From Entomortierella parvispora (Eukaryota > Mortierellomycota > Mortierellomycetes > Mortierellales > Mortierellaceae), in contig OY752153.1 in NCBI GenBank assembly GCA_963573315.1, forward strand, positions 496,001 through 560,000: a DNA stretch of 64,000 nucleotides, read 5' to 3'. Position numbers and translations under genes: made by a program. Positions 30,459 to 41,900 of this stretch are shown piece after piece (position 1 is the stretch's first letter; each line of letters begins with the position of its first letter). The notes beneath the pieces were generated by a model. The model was not told the origin of the DNA. It saw only the letters and a program-made list of their open reading frames with translations, and did not search any database.

Positions 30459-33175
30459 GAATGTCCGGATGTATGGGAAGAGTGGGGCGACAGGAAGGAG
30501 GAGGGGGTGGTGGTGTGGGAACAGGGTCGAACAAGGAATGAATGCAATGGTGTGTATGTGTTTGAGAAAAGAGAATGCAAAGGCTGGGGAGTGTCCGGGG
30601 TGTTTGAGAGTGAAAAACAGTACAGTGGTAAGGTGCAGCAGGGTCAAGTCGAGTCAGTGCGTTTTGAGCGAGGTATTGAGGTCAAGCGGGCAAGAGGAAG
30701 AACGATCGGGAGAAGGCGTGCAGTGAATGAACAAATGGCAGAGAGAGTCCAAGAATGGAGGAAGGGTGCCTTGGCGGGTGAATGCTGGAAGAGAGAGAGT
30801 GTGAGTGTATGTGTGAGAGTGATGCAATGCGGTGTGAATGTGAAGAGTAGAGATCTGAATGGAGCAAAGAGGAGTGAAGACAAGAAGTGGAAAGAGAAGA
30901 GGCGTAAAACCGTGCGGACGCTCTCTCCTTTCACGTCCGAACTTGGCACCGTGGACAGCCCAACAAAGGGTCGATTGACTCTATTCAATGTCGTTCGATT
31001 GAATGCGTTTGCTGTCCTGAACCCTTCAGGGAAGGGTCATGTCGAGTTGGACACCTGCAGGTCCACCCCAGATCGACCTCTTTCCTCCTGTGTTTTCTGC
31101 TGGTCTCGAGGAGGCAGTGCGCCCCTTCTGTGATTGTTGATGATGAATGTTGTTGTTGTTGTTGTTGTTGTTGTATTGTTGTCCATGTTGCTTATTTGTT
31201 GCAGGACCAGTCATTAATGGAATGAAATCGGTCGTCCTTGGGAAGGAGAGAGACAATCCTTCCGCCGCCCCCATTTCCTGCCATGCCATGCCATGCCATG
31301 CCATGCTCTCTTCTCAAGAACGAGAAAAAGGATTTCCCCCTTCCTTCTCTCTCTCTCTCTCTCTCCTCGCCCGTCAACTTTGGAACAAAGGAGCGGATAT
31401 GAACAAAGCAATGCAATGCATGCTCGGAATTCCTGTCCCTTTTCTCCTCGTTCGAGGCGACAAGAATCTTTCTATTTCACGCCCTCTTTTGTTTCCACCC
31501 TTGTGAATTGCTTATCGCCGCCCACAGGCCTCATTTTTCAATTAAGCAGTGCCCCTTCTGTGATTAATTGTAGGCACAGTAGTAGTTTGTATCCGTCCAC
31601 TAGCGCAACCCCTGCTGGACTCTCAAACAGAAAAGCAAAGATGGCGCCGAGCTATCCTTCTGTGAGAGCCGACGTCCGAAAACGAGAAAAAACATGACAG
31701 GCGTTGAGGTCAGGCACAGGGCTCTCGACGCAGCGAAGCCCAACGTAAATGCGACAGCGATGATGATGATGATGATGATGAGTGTTTGAACCCTGCAAGT
31801 TCAAAGCACGGTCTAGCCAAGCCAGGCAGGGGCAAGAGCAAACCTTTGAGAAGGACTGGTGGGCATGGTTGCACAAAGAACCTTGTCCGCTGGTAAAAAT
31901 AAACATGGCCGTCCACATTGGTTTTTCGACACTCTGGAAATGTCAACCGCCTTACTCAATCTCAATTCAACCCTGCTGCTGTAAAAATAGAATAAATTTC
32001 GTTGCAGTGCGCCCAAAAGTCGCTTTCCGTGCTCGATTTCGGGTGTTGTTGTGTTGTTGTTGTTGTTGTCGATGTCGGCGATGCTTCCTTGCTTCTGGAC
32101 TCTTGCTTGCAAGTGTCTGAACCTGAGCAGAGAGTTCCCTCGAGCAATCCTGTGAACAACTGCACTTTGACATCATCCTTGTTCTTGTCCACATGCTTCT
32201 GCGTCCTTGCAACTGTTCCTGCTTTGCTGTGCTAATACGGCTTGTTTTTGACCGCTGCACCCACGAACTCTCCCCACGCGACAACGAAATAGCCGTGCCT
32301 GGACCCATTGCGACGTGTCAAACCGCTTTTATTCATTGCAATAAAGAGACTCTGACACAGCACCGCTATTCTCACGTCTCTTACAGTCTGCCTGCTCCAA
32401 CTTTACCAGTACTTGAAGGACTCAACTATCACCAAGAAGACCGGGTGACCCTACACCTTTGTTGACTGAGGAATAAAGCTCGGGTTCCCGGATCGTTTTT
32501 GGTATCCATCGCCCTTTGAACTTGGCACCGACTTTGTCTCCCAAAGACCGCAAGACGCGCCTTTTCGTACTCTCATTTTCTACACCTTTCTGGCTGGCGC
32601 CCTCTTTGTCTTCCGCACAATTTTTTTTTTCTCTCTTTGAGAGCCCTTTCCCAAACAGAGTTAATTGCTTTCCCTGATGTTGGGTTCTTTTTGTGTGTTT
32701 TCCTTTTGGTAGACTCTTTTCAATTGAAACCAACCATCTCAGCACCAAGTCTTTTAACACGCGACTGAAAGAAAAAGAAAAAAAACGAGTGTGTGTCCCA
32801 TCCCTCTGTAAAAAAGGTCCGATCGGCGGCCCCTGACCAAACGCTAACCAAAAACAGAGGGTTTGGAAGAGAAAGAGCGTTGGCGTCAGCAGGTGGGTGT
32901 CAGCAGCAGGAAGCAATTGAGCCGCCTAGACCTCGCCCTCCTCCCCTGCTGAATATCAATTGACACAGAGCGCGCGTTTACCTCCCCAAAGATCGCACTT
33001 GGTCACAATGAATCTTTGTTTGACATTGATCGTTCATTGAAAAAAATGAAAACATGGGATTTGACATCCCGAAAAAGAGTTTTTCAAAGACGCGCGACCT
33101 TTTATTTTTTCTTTCAGTTGTTATGACTAATCCAGTATGAGTATGCATAGTTCATCCTACAGCAGTAGCAGGAGT
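30459..33175. other. Long intergenic region with microsatellites
   Basis: 2.7 kb upstream of phosphatase copy A. A purine-rich ORF of 235 codons on the plus strand (30426-31133) overlaps the copy A first exon and has no domain; I regard it as composition-driven. Repeats include (TTG)n at about 31148-31172, five CCATG units at about 31280-31304, a (CT)n run at 31347-31364, (GAT)n at about 31757-31780 and (TTG)n at about 32051-32068. No tRNA or other RNA gene is recognisable. Confidence 0.5.
31280..31304. repeat. CCATG pentanucleotide tandem repeat
   Basis: Five consecutive TGCCA/CCATG units in the upstream region of phosphatase copy A, just before a (CT)n run. It is a simple microsatellite. 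Confidence 0.85.
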
Positions 33176-34590
33176 TCAGTCAACAAACCGCACACATTGC
33201 AGACCCAGCTTGGGCATAGGGTTCAAGTCTTGGAGAACTCGTCCATATCCAGGACAAGTCTCCAGCATCAAATCCACGTATTTTTGATCTCGATAGTCCA
33301 TGTATTCCTCCAGTAATGTCAATTCTCCAAAATGTTGTAGCGTCTCCTCTCCAGGTAAAGGCACTCGATTTGAAAATCCACCAATGCGACTGAAACTGCA
33401 AGCCCAAGGGTCCACTTTTCCTCACCGTAGTTGCCACTATAAAAAGCCTGCAAGTTCACTACCGCGGGTAGAATGAGAACCTTCACAAGCTTCGAGAACG
33501 TGTGCAAAATCCAAGCAATCCTGGTGCTGGGTGGCCAATTAGTCGAAGTCCCTCTGTGAGTCACCTTGAGCGCTTCAAGTGTGTCGTTGGAGGAGTCCTT
33601 CCCTGTCTCCAATATCCGAAGAACGTATTCCAATGGAATATCCATTTGCTGTAGTCGAAGTGTCCTGATGTCTAGCCAGTGTGTAGTCTGCGTCAGTCTG
33701 GGATGCAAGTATCGTCTGGAGACCTTGATCACCCATGACAAGATTGGAGAAAATCAGCTCCTGCAGGCGGGAACAGGACTTGTGGAGAACTTTTGCAAGG
33801 GAGCTAATGGCGAGCATGTCCAATTTGGAGTGCACTCCACAATGTATCTCCAAGTCCCCAAATTCCAGGGCCTCAAGGTGAGGACTAGCTCGAAGCACAG
33901 ACAGGATGGGGCAGATTGATTCCAACTCCATCTCCACAGCGGAAGCGTTAAGCCGGGTAAGTTGCAGTGGTCCTCGTGGACTCGATCCTGCCTGGGCATC
34001 TACGTCCTCGCTGAATGGGAGCATGTCGATATACCCAATTAGTTCTGACTTTTCCCGTTGATCCGTAATAAGGATCTTCAAGAGAGGTAGCTTTTGCAAA
34101 TGCTGTTGGTAACGTTCCATAAGCCTTTGAGGTCGAGTTTTAGCAGGTGCTTCAGTTCAGACAGCGCCTTGAACAACTTTTCCTCCTTGTCTGCTTCAAA
34201 AAACTCCTCATGCTCCAAGAACACGTTCTCCAGACCCTTATTCGGCTGAAGGAGTTCAGCCGCGACTGAAACACTGACGCCTGTCAATAGTGGAAAACGG
34301 ATCCTGGTCAAATGGGTGCAGTTTGGCCCTAAGGAGAACAATGGCATCCCTCGGGACCAATTCAGTATTCGGATATGGACTGCATACCGAGGAAGGCTTG
34401 AGAGAAGCCCCCTGCGACGCTTCCATCTGGGAACCTCCAGGATTGTCCTCCAGAGTTCTCCTGCGAAGATAGGGAACCAAGTTTTGTTTACCTGGCAAGC
34501 GCAGGCGAGTGCCGAAGGAGACAGGTTACAGGCAACGAGGGTAGGCACCTCGGGGATGTCGAGCACTTGATGAGAATGAACTGTCGACAT
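33176..34590 (-). pseudogene. Frameshifted F-box/LRR gene
   Basis: Starting at the ATG at 34590, the frame reads MSTVHSHQVLDIPEVPTLVA, then CNLSPSALACACQVNKTW, a typical F-box opening. It continues into leucine-rich sequence (ALSELKHLLKLDLKGL), then breaks near 34120, where the next frame continues at once with MERYQQHLQKLPLLKILI. A second switch occurs near 33670 (into LRLQQMDIPLEYVLRILE) and a third near 33350-33400 (into GEETLQHFGELTLLEEYMDY), ending at 33176. No splice sites explain the changes, since no sequence needs to be removed. It is therefore a decayed F-box gene, unless several assembly indels are present. It is divergent from the F-box gene at 34794. Confidence 0.75.
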
Positions 34591-34793
34591 TTTATGACTT
34601 GATGCAGAGAGAGGAAGGGAGCGAGAAAAGACTTGTGCCTTCATGCAAAGAAAAAAAAACCTTCTTCTTGGCCTTGCACCGCCCAGGGCAAAAAAAAAAA
34701 AAAAAAAAAAAAAGGGCGAAGCACTCACTGCAGGTGCTTTTTCGTCCTTCGCCTCCATCCATAATTCCTTCATTCCATCCATCCATCGCGCTC
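34591..34793. promoter_or_regulatory. Short divergent promoter between two F-box genes
   Basis: 203 bp separating the starts of the broken (-) and intact (+) F-box genes. It holds a 23-bp A-run (34690-34712), typical of an open promoter in this genome, and CATCC repeats just before the ATG at 34794. Confidence 0.5.
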
Positions 34794-35837
34794 ATGCCAC
34801 ATTGCATCACCTTCTTTGACACGCCGGAACTCACAGAGATTGTCTCTTCACTCCTGGAAAAAGCAGATTTGGCGCGACTGTGTCGGGCGAGTAAGTCCCT
34901 CAGGATCGTTTTCCGCCCGCGCCTCTGGCGCCATTACATCATCAATGATCGTAAAATATCCTCCAATGAGGTTTATTACGTATTGATGAATGCACATCTC
35001 GTGCGTGTCCTTGACATTGTTAATCCCACGGCAGTCAATGACGCCGAGGTCTGGGCGCTTGCGGGAGGACTCGACATTGGATCTTGCACCCAGTTAACCC
35101 ACCTTACTCTCCGGAAAAATGACACCTTTCTTACCAGCTACACCTCCATTAACTGGGGCATTCTTTCATCTGTACTCTTTCTCCTCAATCGCAATCACTC
35201 ATTGAGGCAGCTGAACCTGGCAACGCGCCTGGTGCTCGACTACTCACACCTGTTCCTAAAAGCATTCCTAGCCCTGGAAAATCTTGAATCATTGAGGGTG
35301 GAGATGATATCCATGGCACCTACCTTTCCCACCGCCCTCAACATGGCAGTGACCTTGCTCGATCAACATCCTCGGCTCGAGCACCTTCTCTTTGGAGATT
35401 GGCTCGGCGGCGTGGACGTGTCAGATTGGGTCAAGCTTGATTACGAAGAAGACTATGACGACGATTTTCTAGGCAAGGACTGCAAAAGTGAGGTTGAAGC
35501 AATGAAGGCTATTGAAGAGCGCAGTGTGGAGGGGACAGGCACTACCAGTGCCAACCCTTTCATCGCGTATCGGAGAATTAGAACGATCGAGTTGCCACCG
35601 CGCAGGAGTCTTCCATATCCAATGTCGTTTCTAAAGACTGTGTTTGGAGAGGGTCTCTTCCCCAACCTGAGCAAACTACAGCTACCGAACGCCGAGATAG
35701 CTTCCACGCCGCTGGAGATTCTTCGAGTAGGATGTCCAAGACTGAAGAGCATGGTCCACCAATCAATTCATAGAGGATCCGCACAGGTTAGGGTACGACG
35801 TAGTTTCCCAATGGTCATCGTGAGCGATGAAGACTAG
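34794..35837 (+). CDS. F-box/LRR-like protein
   Basis: Single exon, 347 residues from MPHCITFFDTPELTEIV. The first 50 residues form an F-box-like segment (SSLLEKADLARLCRASKSLR, then RPRLWRHYI). Irregular leucine-rich units follow (LTHLTLRKND, HSLRQLNLATRL, LPNAEIASTPLEILRVG). A long upstream extension of the frame to 34599 includes a poly-Lys run from the poly-A tract and is unlikely to be translated. The protein is short for this family (the other F-box/LRR here has 771 residues). Its end (SFPMVIVSDED) lies only about 80-150 bp from the remains of a transposon, so truncation by insertion is possible. It is probably an SCF receptor subunit. Confidence 0.75.
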   Translation: MPHCITFFDTPELTEIVSSLLEKADLARLCRASKSLRIVFRPRLWRHYIINDRKISSNEVYYVLMNAHLVRVLDIVNPTAVNDAEVWALAGGLDIGSCTQLTHLTLRKNDTFLTSYTSINWGILSSVLFLLNRNHSLRQLNLATRLVLDYSHLFLKAFLALENLESLRVEMISMAPTFPTALNMAVTLLDQHPRLEHLLFGDWLGGVDVSDWVKLDYEEDYDDDFLGKDCKSEVEAMKAIEERSVEGTGTTSANPFIAYRRIRTIELPPRRSLPYPMSFLKTVFGEGLFPNLSKLQLPNAEIASTPLEILRVGCPRLKSMVHQSIHRGSAQVRVRRSFPMVIVSDED

Positions 35838-35983
35838 AGCAGCCAATAAAATAACGACCCTTGCGTGTATCAGGTGCAGGAAGCAGCGTCACATTTTTTA
35901 AGGGGTTGTGGAGATCTGCGCACCAATTGCCAGATTAGGGGAGGTTTATTGCAAGTTGCGACCTTTCGCATTGTTTTGTCTTG

Positions 35984-38502
35984 TCATGGGCTGACAGTCT
36001 GTGCCCTTCTAGATCTTGTGTTTTCGCTCTTTGGGCATAAAGTGCCTGGCTTGACTACCAATGGAATCCAATCATAAAGGGCATATTCGCCAGTCTGAGC
36101 TTGTGACTTGCTGCTATGAGCGCCCAGCCATCTTTTATCAACTTGTTCAGCCTGGAGATAATAGTCAATTAGAAAATATGGAAACGGCCGATCTATAAGG
36201 TACATATGCTTGCATGGCCGTTGGCACCTCCTGTGGTCGGGACATGTACATGTCTGAAAAAGACCCTCGAGTTCGTTCGTAATCAGTCCATTCGTGGGTT
36301 TTACACTCACATTGTATTGGACAATGGACAAGCTGAATGATCTGACAATAATCTAGAGACAAAGAGGATAAAATGGCGGCGGTGAGTGAGATGTATCACA
36401 GTAGCCATCCTGAGCTGCAACAATACTTGCCACATTTTCGTCAAGCAGAGGTGTCACAGATGCCAAAGCGAGCTCAATTGGGAGAGCCCCTGCTCTAGAC
36501 TTCCTTAATTTGTCTTCCTTTGTCATCGGAGGCGGCGCCAATCCACGCTTGATTTTAAAATATACGATAAAAAAATCTGTGTTCACTACTTCGTCTTCCA
36601 ACAGCCAAATCAGATAGTCGGCTCGCACGTTCCTTTTATGACCCAAATACCTTTGTTTCAGGGTCTTGTGCCAAGATTCGACCCAATTGTTGGTTGTGAC
36701 TTCTTGACCATCCTGTGGAGATGGCGCGTTTGTAAATAGCAACTTTGTGAGTAGCAGTTCCGAGGATTGCCTGGCAGCCTTGGTGGGATCCATCTTCACA
36801 TTGCCACCTCTCTTACCACTCTATGATACGCAGCCCAACGCTCTATATTTTCACTGAGCCAGCGGTTTTCGATATACCTAATGTAGGAGGTCGCTGAGGA
36901 GAAATCTCGTTTGAGTGCTGCCCACAGACGTTGTTGATCCAAAGCTGTCCTGGCCGTACGGACCTCTTTCAGTCGAGGTCTCATTTGCATGCATTCCGCG
37001 CTCTAGGTATTGATATAAAATGATCTGTGTGAGTATGGTCACAGGGACTCACTGAACACCTCGCCTTCATATGCTTCTCCCAAAGCTGGGCGACATGGAA
37101 GTCACAATAGAAGATCTTTGCATGAGGAAATATTCTTGAGATGGCCAAAGACTCGGCCGGTGCACAGTCTACCATAAAAGCAGCTGTCTTCAGACTACAA
37201 TCGCTTTTCAGCCATCGTAACCAATGTTCAATGTTATATCTACGTACGTATCGAAGATCAGCACATGAGTATTGTTGAAAACTATCCTTGATAAACAGAC
37301 CTGTTCGCGGCTATAGTATGACATGTTACGCACTGCGACTCGGAAGACGTGATCAGAAACGCAACTGGAATGCCTTTATGAACGATTCTATCCTTTACCA
37401 GTAGCGTGAACAGAAAAGCGGATCTGGTATGGCCGCCGCCATCTCGCACTTTCTTGATATTTGACACAGTTTAAGTGGAGTCCATGCAGTAAATGGGGTC
37501 GTTGTCTGCCAACACCTTGTGAATGATAAAAGTGACTTAGTGACACCTCAAGATCCACATGAAGATTGTTCTGCGTTGAAAGCTCTGTACCTCAAGTTGA
37601 AATGATGTGCTCCAGGCAATTAGAAACGATTTTTCCGACGGTTCTCTCAGGTTTTTTTTGAACATTGCTTTTCCTCCTTTTTGCTTGATCTCTTGGATCC
37701 ATAGCACAATACTCTCCACAAGATCCTTGTCCTTCTGCCACATCCCTATTCTCTGTTGGTAAATGGCTCCCCGAGCGTCGTTTTCGCCTATGGCCAACGC
37801 TGATAGGGGGATAATATTACCGTTCTTAATCTATGTATATAAATAAACGCGAAAAGGCATTCAGCGATCCATGTTTCCTGACAAAACACAAAGGAACACA
37901 AATGAAACTCACATCAAGCGTCAACTCCTGCCCAGGACGCAATTTCTTCTGGATTGACACCCAGTCATGGCCTTGGTCAATTTGATATTGGAGCCATTCG
38001 CGATCATTTCGTCCACAGGGTAATCTCGCCCGTTCCACACACGATGTATCACGATTGTGTTTCCAATGATAAAGTACATGAATTCTGTTCTTGCCACGGC
38101 CTTGCGCACTGATAGCAGGGCTTTGCAGTTCATCCCTACAGAGACGTGGCCGCTCTTCAATACACTTGGCTTACGCCAACGGCGGCAAATGTATTGCAGA
38201 CTCCAATCGAACTCGGGGTTTCGACCAGGGCGACATTTCATGGTGGTAAGGGAAGATGACCTATCAGGCAATGGCGTGTCGAGGTCTTGGTTATAAAATT
38301 CGGAATGTTTGGCGGTTCGATACTGCCAATCATATGCCCTCCTTTCTTGGATCCAGAAATCACGAAACTGTTGACAAGTAAACGTGAGGGTTAGAGGAAC
38401 AGGTGATTGTGGCGGAATGATGAAAGGCTTAATGGGGTCCAGAGGACTGATGTCAGTGGGGGTAAAATGAAGAATGTCCCGTATTCTTAGGATGCTCGAC
38501 AT
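35984..38502 (-). pseudogene. Decayed MULE-type transposase with SWIM zinc finger
   Basis: Starts at 38502 with MSSILRIRDILHFTPTDISP. Recognisable pieces in order are an N-terminal DNA-binding-like region, REWLQYQIDQGHDW, DPIYCMDST followed by VSNIKKVRDGGGHTRSAF, GIPVAFLITSSES, MVDCAPAESLAISRIFPHAK, YCDFHVAQLWEKH, NNWVESWHKTLKQRYLGH, and a SWIM motif (TCTCPDHRRCQRPCKHMY, i.e. CxCx6CxxxCxH-like). The MULE family catalyses cut-and-paste transposition through a DDE site; MDST, VDCAPAES and a later Glu fit it. Defects: a frameshift near 38035, an in-frame TAA at 37473-37471 beside the first catalytic Asp, and a frameshift near 36795. Several intron-like gaps remain (for example 37921-37830 and 37056-37010). 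It is inactive as read. Confidence 0.8.
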
Positions 38503-38929
38503 GGTTCAGGTCAAAGCCGAGAGGGGATACAGGAGGGCAGTCCCGGACCTTCATGCCATTCGCGCACGTGACATTCGAACAATGTAGCCAGGGCCGTGCG
38601 ACGGTGCGCGACACCTTGTCCAACCCATTGCCACCTCCTGACTCATTGCCATACCTTGACCTTTACTATACCTGACCCATTATCACCTCCTGACTCATTG
38701 CCATATCTTGACCTTTACCATACTCAGACCCATTGCTACAACCTGTCTCTTCGCCGCACCCTAACCCTCACCTACTTGACTCCAAGTTTGACGCGTACAG
38801 TTCGTTTCATTGTCAAGGCTGAATTACTTTAAAATCTCGACATGTCATGTCCAAGTCAATGAGTCTCAACACATCACTAATCAACATTGTCTTTTCGCTC
38901 TATTCAGTCGCGCAAGTCCAGTTTGTATC
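38503..38929. promoter_or_regulatory. Divergent region between transposase relic and XPG-Fanzor gene
   Basis: 427 bp shared by the two head-to-head genes. It is dominated by the tandem repeats at 38623-38743 listed separately; the remainder is unremarkable. The arrangement suggests that a single promoter block once drove both genes. Confidence 0.5.
38623..38743 (+). repeat. Tandem repeat, 52-53-bp unit, about 2.3 copies
   Basis: Units begin at 38623, 38675 and 38728 with ACCCATT(G/A)(C/T)(C/T)ACC. The first two share CACCTCCTGACTCATTGCCA, then TA(C/T)CTTGACCTTTAC(T/C)ATAC. Unit 3 is cut off after about 16 bp. They lie between the transposase relic and the XPG-Fanzor start codon. Confidence 0.9.
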
Positions 38930-41900
38930 ATGGGCTGTCAGGGTCTCTGGCGATTCTTTGCCGCCAAAAAAAGATACAAGCCGGTTTTCAGAAAACCGCG
39001 ACATCAAAGTGAAGCACTTGGCGGACCAAACTCTAAAATCCGGGTCGACGTCCAGGCATGTTTTTTCCCTACCATCCGATATGCATACGCCAATCACGGC
39101 AACCAATACGAAGTAGCCCATGCCATTGTCTTGAAAACTCTCGAAAGAAGCATAACGGACCGGACGGCCGCGGTTTTGTATTTTGACGGCGCTCAATGTG
39201 AAGAGAAGATTCCAGAGCAGCATAAGCGGCAAAATGCTCGACTCAAGGCCATCGACAATGCTGACAAGCATGTCACAACTTTCGAGGATCACATGGCCAA
39301 AGGAGCGCGCCTAAGAAAGAGGCATTTTGCAAACGTGAAAAGGCAGCTGACAGCTGCCTTTCGCTGGAGTACTGAGGCACGAGACAGCCTGATTCACTTC
39401 CTCAGAACTCGCGGCTGGGAGGTTGTACAATGTGCCACGGAGGCGGACGTGAAAATTGCCACGGATACTGAGGAAGGAGACATCGTCATAAGCGGAGACT
39501 CTGATTTGTTTGTTTACAAGCAGGTTGCAGTGGTTTGGCGGCCCCTTCGAGGCGGTGGGTTTTTGGAGTATCAAAAGCCAGCCGTGTTGTCTGCCCTGGG
39601 ACTCGAAACGACAGAACAGCTTACGGCGCTGGGCGTTGTATCGACAAATGATTACAACCGCAGTGTGTTCGGTCTAGGATGCGAGACAAATTATAAGATT
39701 GTAAAGGCAATCTCGGCCAAAGGATCTGACGACGCAGGTATGATGTTTGCATGAGGCCTTTTTATTCTGCGTTTCTGCTTTTTGCTCAGTCTTTTTAACC
39801 TCTTTTCTTAGCTCTAGGCGTCCCTACTCTTGTGGAGGAATACCTATCCGATGAACGTGTCATCCTCAAGAATAAGACCGGCCTTACTTTCGGCACAAGC
39901 ATCAGTGTGTTTGTGACTCTCAAGCAAACACCCCTAGCGACTGGTCAATATGACAACCCAAACGCTGCTGATCTCGAGACGAAATTGAAGAATATCAAGA
40001 AAAGATTCGAAGAGGCCTGTGACCAGTTCAAAGAGCAGAAGCAGGCGCAGCTTGCCTCTAAAGCGGAAGATAAGAGGTACCCATATCCACATCGTTAGAA
40101 GTCATCTGCGTGCGACGATTGTATTGTGGAGATTAACGCCATTCACCTTTTCTATTTTTAGAGCCGCGTCCCTCAGTCCCCCTCGCAGACATCGACCTTC
40201 TCAAAAGTACAACCGATACCGCACAATTGATCGCCCGCCACCCAGAGAGGACAAGGACTCGACCACGGCTCTTCCTCCTCGCCCTCGCTATTCTGCGAAA
40301 ACTAGGAGAAAGACGGTGGAACATGATCCTCCCAAATCAATGAAGCGTTATGAATGGAAGAAATGGACGACGAAACCCAAGAGTAACCTGGAGACCGTCA
40401 AAAAAGAGCCGACCTCGGAAGCACCATCTACCGATATCGGAGACAAGATGGAGGTGGCATTAGTCGCGAAGGTCAACAACAAACCAAAGAAAAAGAGCAA
40501 AAAATCGAAAAAAGCCGACGACGAGCCCAAGGAACCTTTGACTATAGATCAAATGAACAAACGGCACCTCTTAGCAGCGCTGAAATGGGAGCATCCGCTA
40601 GTAACTCTTCGAATTGGAACAATCCAAGCAAATATCAGGGCAGCATCCAAGGGCAGGGCCGATGTCGCGCGCGAGATGATGACTTGTTTGCAGGACGCCG
40701 TCAGGGAAGCTAACAGGATCAAACGACAAGCTCAAAAAATCATCGCCCTGTATATTGAAAGGATTGCAAGTGGCCACCTGGAGCCGAAGGATCGGGAGTT
40801 CCTTGACGGACTGTGCAAACGAGTGCAGCCCGAGGATGAAACTGAAAGCCAAGAAGATGACGAAGAGGACGTGGACGACGAGGACGTCGAGGGCGACGAG
40901 GGCCACTCAGGGGGAGAGGGTGGCACAGGCAATAAGAAAACTTTGGACATACAGCAACAGTTCATCGGTTGCTTTCTTCGATACCTGTATTCAGGCAAAC
41001 TTCCAATGAACCGGGGCGTCGGGATTCTCGTCAACCGTTTTATTCTGAAACTGCAGGAGCTAGGATTGCACATACCTACAGCTCAAATCCCCTCATTCAC
41101 GCCTGGGGCGTTGGTACGCAGTGTGTCCGGTCAGCTGGTGTCAGAGATCAACCGTGTATTTCGAAGGGGTACAGTTGAGCTGAAAAAACAGGTAAAACAT
41201 GGTTATATTTTATATAAGGCTCTCAGCAGCTATATTCTAACAATCTAACAATTTTTCAAAATAGCTTGCGAATTGGCAGGATAGTGGCAGACCAGAAATG
41301 GCTGGGATCGACCTGGAGATTGACTTTGAGCTGACAGCTGTGGAAAATTTCCTCAGGTTCAACAAAATAAGCGGCTGTAGGCGCAAGATAGCCCCACTAT
41401 CATCGGCAGAAGATGGTTTTGTGACGTTCTCTGAAATAGAGATTGCCACTTTCTGTTGGAAACGACCCGTCTTAAAAAATCGAATTCTGGAGATAGTACG
41501 ATCTACATTTCCAACCTGCTCAGCTCTTGCAGACGTGACCGAGGCGTGGCTTTCGGGTCAGGCTCCTGGAGTCTTGATCATGGAACTGATTGCAGATATC
41601 GCTCCTACTGGTCTGACCGTTCGACAACGCGGAAAGCTTGGGTTCCGAGGTGCAATTGACAATATGTCAATGGACGATGTGAGGGACCATCTAGCTGTCG
41701 TCCGTGATCCTAGCTTCGACCCAAGGAATTACAATAGGAAAGGCTATCTCCTGGCAGGGTCGATCCGGACTGACGGGTTACGACTCCAGCTTACCGGCTT
41801 TAAATTGAAGGAGCTGCAATCAGTTCGTTACCAGAGGCTGTCGAAAGCCATATTGCCCGTTCGACTCACATCAACAGTAGGAGGCACAAACTACTATCTC

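Noticed and set aside
30426-31133. 235-codon plus-strand ORF
   Set aside because: Purine-rich, overlaps the first coding exon of phosphatase copy A on the other strand, and has no recognisable motif.
31139-33175. tRNA or rRNA gene
   Set aside because: I looked for B-box-like GGTTCGA-CC and cloverleaf arms in this and the other gaps and found none that pair properly.
34078-34782. Single intact F-box gene starting at 34782
   Set aside because: Its first 64 codons come from a poly-T tract; the F-box begins at 34590, and the frame stops at 34078 while homology continues in another frame.
38622-38743. CRISPR-like array near the Fanzor gene
   Set aside because: The 52-53-bp units are contiguous without unique spacers; a plain tandem repeat in a eukaryotic genome.
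38810-38929. Earlier in-frame start for the XPG-Fanzor gene
   Set aside because: The extra 40 residues have no similarity, and MGCQGLW at 38930 is the normal start of FEN1-type nucleases.
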